The position numbers were made by a program, and so were the translations under genes. A stretch of DNA of 64,000 nucleotides from Lentzea sp033794685 (GTDB lineage: Bacteria > Actinomycetota > Actinomycetes > Mycobacteriales > Pseudonocardiaceae): assembly GCA_033794685.1 (NCBI GenBank), contig JARAYZ010000002.1, one strand, 5' to 3'. The first letter of the stretch is position 1; every line of letters begins with the position of its first letter. The notes under the pieces are model-generated. The model was given only the letters and a program-made list of their open reading frames with translations, did no database searches and was not told where the DNA came from. This document shows positions 14,749 through 23,273 of this stretch, in pieces.

Positions 14749-15017
14749 CGCCGGACCCAGCGGGCGACCGCGCGGGGCGGTGGCTCCACGGCCCCGCCCA
14801 GGTACGCCACGACGGTCAGCTCGGCACCGTCCTCGACGGCGATCGACCAGCCGTCGCGTTTGGTCCACAACAGAGCCACGTCGAGATCGGGATGTTCCGG
14901 GAGCCTGCCGTCCACGGCGATGTACACGCGCAACGGCTTCTGGCGGTCGATGCAGGAGGACTCGCCGCTCAGGCCGAGTTCCCGCGTGACTCTCAACGCG
15001 TAGTCAAGCTCGATCAC
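14682..15017 (-). CDS. DUF6292 family protein
   Basis: 111 residues of the pattern seen in DUF6292: an N-terminal helix (DYALRVTRELGL), then a strand YIAVDG, then DVALLWTKRDGWSIAVE, and the closing TVVAYLGGAVEPPPRAVARWV. The family is common in Pseudonocardiaceae and has no known function; copies often occur near integrated elements and small regulators. It is cytoplasmic by sequence. The 67-bp antisense overlap with the CxxC protein gene is unusual but both frames look real. Confidence 0.7.
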   Translation of the reverse strand: MIELDYALRVTRELGLSGESSCIDRQKPLRVYIAVDGRLPEHPDLDVALLWTKRDGWSIAVEDGAELTVVAYLGGAVEPPPRAVARWVRRQLAGSSSSEIVSPASHAGQVA

Positions 15018-15032
15018 GTCGCCCTCCGTCCA

Positions 15033-15081
15033 ACCGGGGTACCAACGCCGACTGCTTGACGCAGAGCGCGGTTACCCCGGT
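15033..15081 (-). terminator. Inverted repeat downstream of terC
   Basis: ACCGGGGTA (15033-15041) pairs with TACCCCGGT (15073-15081). It lies 17-65 bp past the terC stop and just upstream of the DUF6292 start, so it may end the minus-strand operon or serve as an operator. The 31-base loop makes a terminator uncertain. Confidence 0.4.
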
Positions 15082-15097
15082 GGACAGGTGGCAAACC

Positions 15098-15841
15098 TCA
15101 GTCGTTCTTCACGTACGTGCCGTGCAACTCCACCGGCTTGGACTTCCGCGCCCGCATCCGCAGGTTGAGGAACTCCACGAACACCGAGAAAGCGATCGGC
15201 CCGTACACGTACCCCTTGGGGATGTGCTGGTCGAAGCCCTCGGCGATCAGGCTGCCGCCGATCAGCAGCAGGAACGACAGCGCGAGCATCTTCACCGTCG
15301 GGTGGCGGTTCACGAACTCCGAGATCGCCTTGGCCGAGACCAGCATCACGATCATCGCCACGACGACGGCCGCGATCATGATGCTCAACTCGTCGACCAT
15401 GCCGACCGCGGTGATCACCGAGTCGAGCGAGAAGACGATGTCCAGCACCAGGATCTGGGCGATCACGGAGGCGAACGAGACCGCCTTGCGCTCCTTGGCG
15501 TGGTCGGCGCCCTCGAGCTGCTCGTGGATCTCGAACGTCGCCTTGCCGAGCAGGAAGAGCCCGCCCAGCAACAGGATCAGGTCACGCCCGGATATCTCCT
15601 GACCGAACACCGTGAACAACGGCGCTGTCAGCCCGATCACCCACGCCAGCGAGGCGAGCAGCAGCAGGCGGGTGATCAGGGCCAGCGAGAGGCCCACGAC
15701 CTGGGCCCGGCGCCGCTGTTCCTCCGGCAGGCGCCCGGCCAGGATCGAGATGAAGACGACGTTGTCGATGCCCAGAACGATTTCGAGCAGCAGCAGCGTC
15801 GCGAACGCGACCCAGAGCTCCGGGCTCGTCATCCACTCCAT
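15098..15841 (-). CDS. TerC-family integral membrane protein
   Basis: 247 residues with about seven transmembrane helices. The TerC signature acidic residues in membrane helices are present: EIVLGIDNVVFI (residues about 20-31) and DIVFSLDSVITAVGM (about 132-146). TerC proteins are linked to tellurite resistance and, more recently, to Mn(II) export and metallation of secreted proteins. It is last in a probable minus-strand run after the CNNM pair and a Spo0M-like protein, which fits a metal-ion or membrane-stress theme; that grouping is inferred. Confidence 0.92.
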   Translation of the reverse strand: MEWMTSPELWVAFATLLLLEIVLGIDNVVFISILAGRLPEEQRRRAQVVGLSLALITRLLLLASLAWVIGLTAPLFTVFGQEISGRDLILLLGGLFLLGKATFEIHEQLEGADHAKERKAVSFASVIAQILVLDIVFSLDSVITAVGMVDELSIMIAAVVVAMIVMLVSAKAISEFVNRHPTVKMLALSFLLLIGGSLIAEGFDQHIPKGYVYGPIAFSVFVEFLNLRMRARKSKPVELHGTYVKND

Positions 15842-15871
15842 CGGCGATTCCTCTCAGGTGGTGGCTCGCGG

Positions 15872-16834
15872 TCACTCGCCGCCGAAGTCGCCGAAGTCCT
15901 CGAACGCGTCGTCCATCATCTCGCCGACGACCATGCCGCCGACGACACCGGCGGCACCGGCCGCGACGACCGTGCCCATGCCCATGCCGCCCCGGCCGTG
16001 GTGACCGCCGTGGTGACCGTGCTGGTCGTAGTGACCGTGCTGCTGCTGACCGAACATGCCACCGCCGCGCTGCGCCACCTGAGCCAGCCATCCGTTGATG
16101 GACGACGCCCAGTCGGCTGACTGCGCCTCCTGGTGCGACAGCCGGAAGTGACCGAACGCGTCACCGCCCGACGAGAACATCCCGCCGCGCTTGTCGGCCT
16201 CCAGGACCACGAACAGTTCGTGCGGCGTCGCCACGAAGGTCAGCTCGACCTGCTGCACGGCACCGGCGAACTGGGCCGGCGGGAAGAACTCGATCTCCTG
16301 GTAGAAACCGAGCTCCTGCGGCACGCCGTGCAGGCGACCGGCCTCGACGTCCGCGCTGCGGAACGAGAAACCGAGCTGCCCGAACGCGTTCAGCACCGCG
16401 TCCTGCGACGGCAGCGGGTGCACGAGCACGGGGTCGAGGTCGCCCTTGTCCGGCGCGCCCGCGATCACGAGCTCGGTCCGCACGCCCACGGTCATGCCGG
16501 GCAGCTGGCCGCCGCCGACCGCGGTGATCGGGGTCTCCCAAGGGATCGGCAGCTGGAACGGGATCGCGACCAGCTGACCGGCCCCGACCCGCACGCCCTG
16601 CTGCACGACGACCCGCAGGAACTCCGACACGCCGCCGTACTCGTGGTCCCCGTGCTCGACCTCGACGCGGGTGACGAGCGACAGCACGACCTGGCCGATC
16701 TCGGCGTCCGCGCTGCCACCCTGGATGCGCACCTGCCCGGTGACGACCTGGCCGGGCGAGGCGTGCGGCGAGTCCAGCACGGTGTCGACCGACGGGCCAC
16801 CGACGCCGAAGGCGCTGAGCATCCGCTTGAACAT
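15872..16834 (-). CDS. Spo0M-like sporulation-control (arrestin-fold) protein
   Basis: 320 residues, ATG at 16834 preceded by GGGAGGAAA. The opening MFKRMLSAFGVGGPSVDTVL and the following beta-strands with VTGQVRIQGG and a PFQLPIPWETPIT segment match the Spo0M/arrestin-like domain (residues 1-250). The C-terminal 70 residues are odd: a glutamine/histidine/glycine-rich stretch (nine histidines near GHYDQHGHHGGHHG), then a glycine-zipper hydrophobic segment and an acidic end. Spo0M is a regulator of sporulation onset in Bacillus and is widespread in actinomycetes. It is flanked by terC and CNNM genes on the same strand. Confidence 0.88.
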   Translation of the reverse strand: MFKRMLSAFGVGGPSVDTVLDSPHASPGQVVTGQVRIQGGSADAEIGQVVLSLVTRVEVEHGDHEYGGVSEFLRVVVQQGVRVGAGQLVAIPFQLPIPWETPITAVGGGQLPGMTVGVRTELVIAGAPDKGDLDPVLVHPLPSQDAVLNAFGQLGFSFRSADVEAGRLHGVPQELGFYQEIEFFPPAQFAGAVQQVELTFVATPHELFVVLEADKRGGMFSSGGDAFGHFRLSHQEAQSADWASSINGWLAQVAQRGGGMFGQQQHGHYDQHGHHGGHHGRGGMGMGTVVAAGAAGVVGGMVVGEMMDDAFEDFGDFGGE

Positions 16835-16862
16835 GGTGTGTTTCCTCCCTGGGAAACTCCGG

Positions 16863-17894
16863 TCAGCGGGCGCTGACCGGACGGGTGTCGGTTTCATCCT
16901 CGAAGTCGCCGATCAGCTCTTCGAGGAGGTCTTCCAGTGCCGCGATCCCCACGGTCGCGCCGTCCTGCACCAGCGCGAGCTGAGCCCGTGCGCCGCGCAT
17001 CTCGGTCACGGCCTGGGCCACCGGCATCGACGCCGGCAGCGTCAGCACGGGCCCCATCAGCTCGCGGGCGGTCGGGTCCTCACCGCGGGCCGTGGCACGC
17101 ATGGCCTCGCGGATGTGAACGAGTCCGACGTGGTCGCCGCGCAGGTCGGTGACCGGGAAGCGCGACCGTCCACACTGGAGGCTGCGCCGCTCGATCGCCC
17201 GCGCGGTCGTGTGCTCGGTGACCGACGACGCTTCCGCGATCGGGATCATGACCTCGCTCACGGTGGTGCGCTGGACCTGCAGCATCCTCGTCAGCAACCG
17301 TTGCTGCGCCTCGGGGATGAGGCCGTGCTCGGCGGACTGGCGCAGCAGCATCCGCAGGTCGTCCGGCCGGTGCGCCTGCGCCAGTTCGTCCTGCGGCTCG
17401 ACCTTCATCAGGCGCAGCAGGGCGTTCGAGATCGCGTTGAGCCCGCTGAGGAGCCAGCGGACCGAGCGGGCGAACGCGCGGAACGGCAGCGCCAGGATCA
17501 GCGCGGACCGCTCGGGGTGCGCGATGGCCCACGACTTCGGGGCCATCTCGCCGACGACCATGTGCAGGAACACCACCAGCACCAGGCTGATCGTGAACGC
17601 GATGCCGTAGGCGAACGCCTCCGGCAGGCCGGTCAGGCGCAGCGCCGGTTCGAGCAGGTCCGCGACGGCCGGCTTGGCCAGCGCGCCCAGGCCCAGGGTG
17701 CACAGCGTGATGCCGAGCTGGGCACCCGCGAGCATCAGCGACAGCTCACGGACGCCCGCCACGGCGGCACGCGCCGCGCGGGAGGTCTCGGCGGCCTGCT
17801 CCAGCCGGTGCCGCTTCGCCGCGATCAACGCGAACTCGGCGGCCACGAAGAAGGCGTTCAACGCCAGCAGGACGACGGAAATGGCAATGCTCAT
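16863..17894 (-). CDS. CNNM/CorC-type transporter-like protein (DUF21 plus CBS pair), paralogue 1
   Basis: 343 residues. The DUF21 membrane domain (about 1-190) opens with a membrane segment ending FFVAAEFALIAAKRHRLEQ and contains VVGEMAPKSWAIAHPER, the family's cytosolic motif. A tandem CBS domain follows (about 205-330, with MIPIAEASSV and LRGDHVGLVHI). CNNM/CorC proteins take part in Mg2+ or Co2+ efflux and bind ATP-Mg in the CBS module. This copy lacks the C-terminal CorC_HlyC domain present in its neighbour. The start overlaps the stop of the upstream paralogue by 4 bp, so the two are co-translated and may form a heterodimer. Confidence 0.88.
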   Translation of the reverse strand: MSIAISVVLLALNAFFVAAEFALIAAKRHRLEQAAETSRAARAAVAGVRELSLMLAGAQLGITLCTLGLGALAKPAVADLLEPALRLTGLPEAFAYGIAFTISLVLVVFLHMVVGEMAPKSWAIAHPERSALILALPFRAFARSVRWLLSGLNAISNALLRLMKVEPQDELAQAHRPDDLRMLLRQSAEHGLIPEAQQRLLTRMLQVQRTTVSEVMIPIAEASSVTEHTTARAIERRSLQCGRSRFPVTDLRGDHVGLVHIREAMRATARGEDPTARELMGPVLTLPASMPVAQAVTEMRGARAQLALVQDGATVGIAALEDLLEELIGDFEDETDTRPVSAR

Positions 17895-19153
17895 CGCGCC
17901 GCCTCCAGCACGTTGATCTCGACGGACTCCGGCACGTTCCGCGCCACCGCTGTCACCAGCAGCGTCACGCCGTCGAGCACGATCTCGTCGCCGACCTCCG
18001 GCACGCGGCCGAGCTGGTGCAGCACCAGACCCGACACGGTGTCGTAGGCGTCGTCCTCCGGCAGCTCGACGCCGGTCACGTCCTCGACCTCGTCGAGCCG
18101 CATCCGGCCGGGCACCTGCCAGCGGTGCTCCCCGAGGGGCGCGATGGTCTCCTCGACCAGGTCGTCCTCGTCGTGGATGTCGCCGACGAGCTCCTCGGCC
18201 AGGTCTTCCAGCGAGACCACGCCGGCGAACCCGCCGAACTCGTCGACGACGCAGGCGAGCTGACGGCGTTCGGTCCGCAACCTCTCCAGCACGGCGGGCA
18301 GCGGCAGCGTCGCCGGGACCACCAGAGCGGGCGAGGCGATCTTCTCGATGGCCACCGCCGCACGGTCCTCCGGCGCCAGCGTCAGCACCTCGGCCAGGCC
18401 GACGACACCACGCAGGTCGTCCAGGTCCTCGCCGACCACCGGGAAACGCGAGTTCCCGGTGTCCAGCAACGAGACCACGCGCGCGGCCGGTTCGTCGAAC
18501 CGTACGGTGTGGACGTTCACGCGGGGCGTCATCGCCTGTTCGGCGACGAGTTCGCGGAAGCCGATGCCGTGCTCCAGCAGGCGCGTCAGCTCGGGGTCCA
18601 GGTGACCCTGCTCCCCCGCGTCCTCCACGATCTGCCGGAAGTCCTCCGGTGTCGCGCCCTGGGGAAGTTCCTCGACGGGCTCGATGCCGATCGCGCGCAG
18701 CAACCGGTTCGCGGCGGCGTCGAACAACCGGATCACCGGACCGGCGATCTTCAGGTAGACGAGCGTCGAGGAGCTCAGGGCGAGCGCGAGCTGTTCGGGC
18801 CGCGCGATCGCGAGGTTCTTCGGCAGCAGCTCACCGAGCACCATCTGCACGACGGTGGCGAAGGTCAGCGCGATCACCATGGAGCCGGGCACGCCCAGGC
18901 CGGTGCCGAGCAGCGGCTCGGCCACGTATCCCACGAGCAGCGCCGTCACCGTGATGCCGAACTGGGCACCGGACAGCATGAAGGAGAGCTTCTGCGTCAC
19001 GCGGTAGGCACGCTCGGCGGCTTTGGACCCGCCTTCGGCCAGCTGCTGCAGGCGACCGCGGTCGACCGCCATGTACGCGAACTCTTGTGCGACGAAATAC
19101 CCCGTGGCCACGGTGAGGGCCACGATGGCGAGCAAGCCGGACGCGATCAACAA
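17891..19153 (-). CDS. CNNM/CorC-type transporter-like protein (DUF21, CBS pair, CorC_HlyC), paralogue 2
   Basis: 420 residues: the DUF21 membrane domain opens FVAQEFAYMAVDRGRLQQL and contains VLGELLPKNLAIARPE; a CBS pair spans about 200-325 (AEQAMTPRVNV, DEFGGFAGVVSLEDL); the last 85 residues form a CorC_HlyC domain (WQVPGRMRLDEVEDVTGVELP). This is the complete hemolysin/CNNM architecture, involved in divalent-cation homeostasis. It is first of a minus-strand group with its shorter paralogue, the Spo0M-like gene and terC. It is divergent from a MerR regulator at 19259. Confidence 0.9.
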   Translation of the reverse strand: MLIASGLLAIVALTVATGYFVAQEFAYMAVDRGRLQQLAEGGSKAAERAYRVTQKLSFMLSGAQFGITVTALLVGYVAEPLLGTGLGVPGSMVIALTFATVVQMVLGELLPKNLAIARPEQLALALSSSTLVYLKIAGPVIRLFDAAANRLLRAIGIEPVEELPQGATPEDFRQIVEDAGEQGHLDPELTRLLEHGIGFRELVAEQAMTPRVNVHTVRFDEPAARVVSLLDTGNSRFPVVGEDLDDLRGVVGLAEVLTLAPEDRAAVAIEKIASPALVVPATLPLPAVLERLRTERRQLACVVDEFGGFAGVVSLEDLAEELVGDIHDEDDLVEETIAPLGEHRWQVPGRMRLDEVEDVTGVELPEDDAYDTVSGLVLHQLGRVPEVGDEIVLDGVTLLVTAVARNVPESVEINVLEAAR

Positions 19154-19212
19154 GACGCACCCGGCCCAGTACTACAGCCGTCTATGTCGGCTTCATCAGG
19201 CATGTGCCAACA

Positions 19213-19226
19213 GTAGCACGTAGCAC
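19213..19226. repeat. Tandem GTAGCAC repeat in the CNNM / MerR divergent promoter region
   Basis: GTAGCAC occurs twice head to tail at 19213-19219 and 19220-19226, nested between ACAGT (19210-19214) and ACTGT (19225-19229). It lies about 30 bp upstream of the merR start, where an operator would be expected. Direct rather than inverted symmetry makes a MerR site uncertain. Confidence 0.3.
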
Positions 19227-19258
19227 TGTATGGTTTGCGGTGACGGGAGGTGGTCGCT

Positions 19259-19654
19259 GTGTCCGAGGTGCTGCTGAAGATCGGCGAGCTCGCCGCCCGC
19301 GCCGGGGTGAGCATCCGCACCGTCGACTACTACACGACGCTGGGCCTGATCAGCCCCGCCCAGCGCACCGCGAGCAACTACCGCCTCTACCGCGGCGACG
19401 ACGTGGAACGCATCCACCTCGTACAACGCCTGGAGGTCCACGGTCTTCCCCTGGAGGACATCGCCCGCGCGTTCACGGCCGGCCCCGCCGACACCGCGGC
19501 CGTGCTGGGCCAGATCGACACGGACCTGCGCACGCTCCAGGAGGCCGCCGACGCCGCGTCCCCAGAGATGCACGGTCTGCTCTCGGTGATCGCGAACCGG
19601 GTCCACTCGCTGATCACCATCGCTCTGCAACTCCCGCCGGACCTCCCGATGTAG
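19259..19654 (+). CDS. MerR-family transcriptional regulator
   Basis: 131 residues from the GTG at 19259, with GGGAGG at 19245-19250. The winged HTH is clear: LKIGELAARAGVSIRTVDYYTTLGLISPAQRTASNYRLY (about 5-43). A coiled-coil helix follows, and the C-terminus is short and without cysteines, arguing against a metal sensor of the MerR/CueR kind. It precedes the sugar-acid dehydratase by 31 bp on the same strand and is divergent from the CNNM genes, so either may be its target. Confidence 0.9.
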   Translation: MSEVLLKIGELAARAGVSIRTVDYYTTLGLISPAQRTASNYRLYRGDDVERIHLVQRLEVHGLPLEDIARAFTAGPADTAAVLGQIDTDLRTLQEAADAASPEMHGLLSVIANRVHSLITIALQLPPDLPM

Positions 19655-19684
19655 TTAAGTCGGGGGTGACGACCGGGGAGGCGC

Positions 19685-21391
19685 GTGGTGGGACTTCGCA
19701 GCGAGCACTGGTACGCGGGTCAGGACCGCAACGCCTACATCCACCGCGCCTGGATGCGGCGCGGCACGCCGGACGACGCCTTCTCCCGACCGCAGATCGC
19801 CATCGCCAACAGCGCCTCCGACCTCACCCCGTGCAACGCGCACCTCGACGAGGTCGCGAAGTCCGTGTCGAACGGCGTGTACGAGGCCGGCGGCATTCCG
19901 CTCAACCTGCCCGTGGTGTCGCTGGGCGAGACCAACGTCCGCCCCACCGCGATGCTCTGGCGCAACATGGCCGCGATGGCGGCCGAGGAGATGCTGCGCG
20001 CCAACCCCGTAGACGGCGTGGTGCTGCTGGGCGGGTGCGACAAGACGATCCCGGCGCTGCTGATGGCCGCCGCGTCCGTCGACATCCCGGCGGTCGTGGT
20101 GCCGGGCGGGCCGATGCTGACCGGCACGTTCCGCGGTGTTCCCCTGGGCTGCGGCACGGACGTGTGGCGGCTGTCGGAGGAGGTGCGCGCGGGCACGTTG
20201 TCACAGGAGGCGTTCCTGCGCTCCGAGTCGGCGATGATCCGCAGTCGCGGCCACTGCAACACCATGGGCACCGCGTCGACGATGGCACTGGTCGCCGAGG
20301 CGCTCGGCACCGTCGTCCCCGGCGTGGCGGGCACCCCGGCACCCGACAGCAGGCTCCTCGAAGCCTCGCACGGCACCGGCCGGCTGGTCGTCGAGCTGGT
20401 CGAGAAGGACCGCAGGCCGAGCACCTTCCTGTCGAAGGCGTCGTTCCACAACGCGATCGTGGCGCTGGCCGCGATCGGCGGTTCGACCAACGCCGTGGTG
20501 CACCTGCTCGCGATCGCCGGGCGGCTCGGCGTCGACCTGACGCTGGACGACTTCGACCGCATCGGTTCCGGCGTGCCGCTGCTGGTGGACCTGCAGCCCG
20601 CGGGCCGGTTCCTGATGGAGGACTTCCACCGCGCCGGCGGGCTTCTGGCCGTGCTGCGGGAAGTGCGCGACCTGCTCGACCCCGCCGGGCTCACGGTCAC
20701 CGGCCGGCCACTCGTCGACCACCTCGGCGACGCGCCGATCTGGGACCCCGAGGTGATCCGCGGCCGGGCGGAGCCGATCATCTCGGAAGGTGGGATCGCG
20801 GTGCTGCGCGGCAACTTGGCGCCATCAGGAGCTCTGATCAAACCGGCAGCCGCGTCACCGAACCTCCTGCGGCACCGCGGGAGGGCCGTGGTGTTCGACA
20901 GCATCGAGGACTTCCACGCCCGCGTCGACGATCCCGCCCTCGACGTGGACGCGGACTCCGTGCTGGTGCTGCGGGGCTGCGGCCCGCGCGGTTATCCCGG
21001 CATGCCGGAGGTCTCGAACATGCCGTTGCCGAAGAAACTGCTGGAACAGGGCGTGCGTGACATGGTCCGGATCTGCGACGGGCGCATGAGCGGCACCGCG
21101 TACGGCACGGTCGTCCTGCACGTGGCACCGGAGGCGGCGGCGGGCGGGCCGCTCGGGCTGGTGCGCACCGGAGACGTCATCGTGCTGGACGTCGAGAACC
21201 GCCGCATCGACGTGGAGGCACCGGACTTCCTGTCCCGTACGCCGAATGCCGCGATGACGGAGGCGTTCGCGGCGCCGAAGCGCGGCTGGGAACGGCTCTA
21301 CGTCGACCACGTCCTGGGAGCCGACACCGGAGCCGACCTGGACTTCCTGGTCGGCTCCAGCGGCAGCGAGGTCACCCGCGAATCGCATTAG
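19685..21391 (+). CDS. IlvD/Edd-family dehydratase, probably a sugar-acid (arabonate-type) dehydratase
   Basis: 568 residues, GTG start at 19685 (or 19688) after GGGGAGG. Cysteines expected to hold the Fe-S cluster are C50 (TPCNAH), C118 (GGCDKT) and C191 (GHCNTMGTAS). Family members dehydrate 2,3-dihydroxy acids. The opening (WYAGQDRNAYIHRAWMRRG) and the RNMAAMAAEEML stretch look more like pentonate/arabonate dehydratases than housekeeping IlvD, which makes branched-chain amino acids. The lone genomic position behind a MerR regulator also fits a catabolic or accessory role. The exact substrate is not readable from sequence. Confidence 0.8.
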   Translation: MVGLRSEHWYAGQDRNAYIHRAWMRRGTPDDAFSRPQIAIANSASDLTPCNAHLDEVAKSVSNGVYEAGGIPLNLPVVSLGETNVRPTAMLWRNMAAMAAEEMLRANPVDGVVLLGGCDKTIPALLMAAASVDIPAVVVPGGPMLTGTFRGVPLGCGTDVWRLSEEVRAGTLSQEAFLRSESAMIRSRGHCNTMGTASTMALVAEALGTVVPGVAGTPAPDSRLLEASHGTGRLVVELVEKDRRPSTFLSKASFHNAIVALAAIGGSTNAVVHLLAIAGRLGVDLTLDDFDRIGSGVPLLVDLQPAGRFLMEDFHRAGGLLAVLREVRDLLDPAGLTVTGRPLVDHLGDAPIWDPEVIRGRAEPIISEGGIAVLRGNLAPSGALIKPAAASPNLLRHRGRAVVFDSIEDFHARVDDPALDVDADSVLVLRGCGPRGYPGMPEVSNMPLPKKLLEQGVRDMVRICDGRMSGTAYGTVVLHVAPEAAAGGPLGLVRTGDVIVLDVENRRIDVEAPDFLSRTPNAAMTEAFAAPKRGWERLYVDHVLGADTGADLDFLVGSSGSEVTRESH

Positions 21392-21405
21392 GGCCTGGGT
21401 CTGCC

Positions 21406-21588
21406 TCAGTGCGCGTGCGAGTGCTCTTCCACGTGACCTGCGTCATGCACGTGCGTGTGTGAGTGCGTCTCACCGTCGTGCGTGTGGGTGTGCTCGTGCT
21501 CGACGTGGTCGTGCGCGTGATCCCCATGGGGATGCGTATGAGTCGTGTCACCGTGGCTGTGCTCGTGGGTGTGCACTCCGTTGGTCAT
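21406..21588 (-). CDS. Histidine-rich small protein, putative metal-binding peptide
   Basis: 60 residues, of which 22 are histidine (37 percent), mostly in HxH spacing with Asp, Glu, Thr and Ser between. There is no cysteine and no signal peptide. This resembles bacterial metallohistins and His-rich Ni/Zn storage peptides (Hpn or HypB-tail like), so cytosolic nickel or zinc buffering is a reasonable inference. It is divergent from the Nik-like importer operon (21702 on), with a TTGCAA-type inverted repeat between them, and converges with the dehydratase gene 15 bp away. The simple-repeat composition means chance open frame must be considered, but codon use is consistent and context is apt. 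Confidence 0.6.
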   Translation of the reverse strand: MTNGVHTHEHSHGDTTHTHPHGDHAHDHVEHEHTHTHDGETHSHTHVHDAGHVEEHSHAH

Positions 21589-21626
21589 GCCGCTGATGCT
21601 GGCACGTCTGTGAACTGTGTGCAGTC

Positions 21627-21649
21627 ATGCAAGGTATTGCCTATTGCAA
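21627..21649. promoter_or_regulatory. TTGCAA-type inverted repeat between the His-rich peptide and the Nik-like operon
   Basis: ATGCAA (21627-21632), TTGCCT (21637-21642) and TTGCAA (21644-21649) form an imperfect inverted repeat. It recalls the Streptomyces Nur box (tTGCaa-N5-ttGCAA as I remember it), but the half-site spacing differs. It lies 39 bp from the His-rich gene start and 53 bp from the binding-protein start. Confidence 0.4.
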
Positions 21650-21701
21650 GTTCCTTGCTGTTAGCTGCACGCGGCAACACGGACCTCTGGGGAGGAAATG
21701 G

Positions 21702-23273
21702 ATGCGCCGGACTGTTTTCGCGCTGGTGGCAGCGGCATTGGCGGCCTCGTGCTCCTCACCCGACGGCTCGACGACGGCATCGGCGACGTCCATCGTCATC
21801 GGCGCGGGCAGCGAGCCGGAGAACCTCAACCCCGTGCTCGGGTATGCGCCCGACGGTGCGGCGAAGATCTTCGACGGGCTCGTGGCGCGGGACGCCTCGC
21901 TGGCCCTGAAGCCGGCGCTGGCCGCGGAACTGCCGACCGCCACGGCGGACGGCCTGACGTGGACCGCCAAGCTGCGCAAGGACATCACGTTCTCCGACGG
22001 ATCACCGCTGACCGCTGACGACGTCGTCTTCACCTACAAGTCCGTGCTGGACAAGAAGGTGAACTCCACGATCGCCTCCCGGTTCGACGCGCTGACCGAC
22101 GTCGTGGCGAAGGACCCGGCCACGGTCGAGTTCACGCTCTCCTACGCCTACGCGCCGTTCGCCCAGCAACTCGCGCTCGGCATCGTGCCCGCCGCGAAGC
22201 TGACCGGCCAGGACCTCAACAGCGCGGCGTTCAACACCGCCCCGGTCGGCACCGGCCCGTACACGGTCGAGTCGTGGCGCAAGGGCGACCGGATGGTGTT
22301 GAAGGCCAACGAGAAGTACTGGGGCGGCGCGCCCGCGATCAAGTCCGTGACCGTGGTCTTCGTACCTGACGACAACGCCCGCGCGACCCGCATGGCCGCC
22401 GGTGAGTTCGACGGCACGGTGCTGCCGCCCAAGCTAGCCCAGACCTACCGCGACAAGTCCGGCTACAAGATCGTGCAGAACCCGTCGGCCGACTACCGCG
22501 GTCTCGGCATCCCGTCCGAGCTGCCGTTCACGTCGTCTCCGCAGGTCCGGCGCGCGATCAACCTCGGCATCAACCGCCAGGCCATGATCGACGCCGTGCT
22601 GGCCGGCTCCGGCAAGCCCGCGTCCACGCCGATCTCGCCGTACCTGAAGGACTGGTACGACGAGGGTTCCTCGTTCCGCTACGACGTCACCGAGGCCGGG
22701 AAGCTGCTCGACGAGGCCGGCTGGCGCAAGGGCGCCGACGGCAAGCGAGCCAAGGACGGTCAGCCCGCGAGGCTGCCGGTGCTCTACCCCGCGCCGGACG
22801 TGCTGCGCAAGGAACTGGCCCTCGCCACCGCGTCCGACATCGCGAAGCTCGGCATCGACGCGCCTGTCGAGGCGACGACGTTCGAGATCATGCTGCAGCG
22901 CCGCAAGGAAGCGGCGGCGGTGTGGGGCGGCGGCGACCCGTACGACCCGGACACGGCCGCGTACACGTTGCTGCACTCGCGTTACGCGGGCCAGGACGGG
23001 TACGTCAACATGACGCTGTACAAGAACTCCACTGTGGACACCGCGCTCGACACCGCGCGCCGCAGCCTCGACCCGGCCGCGCGCAAGAAGGCCTACGACG
23101 AGTTCCAGAAGGCGTACGCGGCCGACCCGGGCTGGGCGTTCCTGGTGTTCCTCGACCACACCTACGTCCTGCGCGACAAGTGGAACGGCCAGGAGACCCA
23201 GGTCGAGCCGCACGACCACGGCCTCGTGCACGCGGTGTGGTGGAACCTCGAACGCTGGACCCCGAAGTCGTGA
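21702..23273 (+). CDS. ABC transporter substrate-binding lipoprotein, nickel/peptide (NikA/DppA) type
   Basis: 523 residues, ATG 21702 with GGGGAGG upstream. A lipoprotein signal (MRRTVFALVAAALAASC) places the lipobox Cys at 17. The SBP_bac_5 fold is clear: SEPENLNPVLGYAPDG, the LTWTAKLRKDITFSDGSPLTADDVVFTYK core motif, and GTGPYTVESWRKGDRM. The C-terminus contains HDHGLVHAVWWN, histidines that could ligate a metal. Five genes follow in nik order with overlapping starts. Nickel is favoured over peptides because of the adjacent His-rich peptide and the TTGCAA repeat, but this is inference; a dipeptide importer is the alternative. Confidence 0.85.
   Translation: MRRTVFALVAAALAASCSSPDGSTTASATSIVIGAGSEPENLNPVLGYAPDGAAKIFDGLVARDASLALKPALAAELPTATADGLTWTAKLRKDITFSDGSPLTADDVVFTYKSVLDKKVNSTIASRFDALTDVVAKDPATVEFTLSYAYAPFAQQLALGIVPAAKLTGQDLNSAAFNTAPVGTGPYTVESWRKGDRMVLKANEKYWGGAPAIKSVTVVFVPDDNARATRMAAGEFDGTVLPPKLAQTYRDKSGYKIVQNPSADYRGLGIPSELPFTSSPQVRRAINLGINRQAMIDAVLAGSGKPASTPISPYLKDWYDEGSSFRYDVTEAGKLLDEAGWRKGADGKRAKDGQPARLPVLYPAPDVLRKELALATASDIAKLGIDAPVEATTFEIMLQRRKEAAAVWGGGDPYDPDTAAYTLLHSRYAGQDGYVNMTLYKNSTVDTALDTARRSLDPAARKKAYDEFQKAYAADPGWAFLVFLDHTYVLRDKWNGQETQVEPHDHGLVHAVWWNLERWTPKS

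Noticed and set aside
11941..14868. A 975-codon minus-strand open frame over the MmpL gene
   Set aside because: Antisense mirror of a membrane transporter in GC-rich DNA; low-complexity Asp/Arg/His composition.
1694..15017. A biosynthetic gene cluster anchored on the SARP regulator
   Set aside because: No polyketide synthase, NRPS, terpene or RiPP core enzyme is present; the surrounding genes are unrelated small units.
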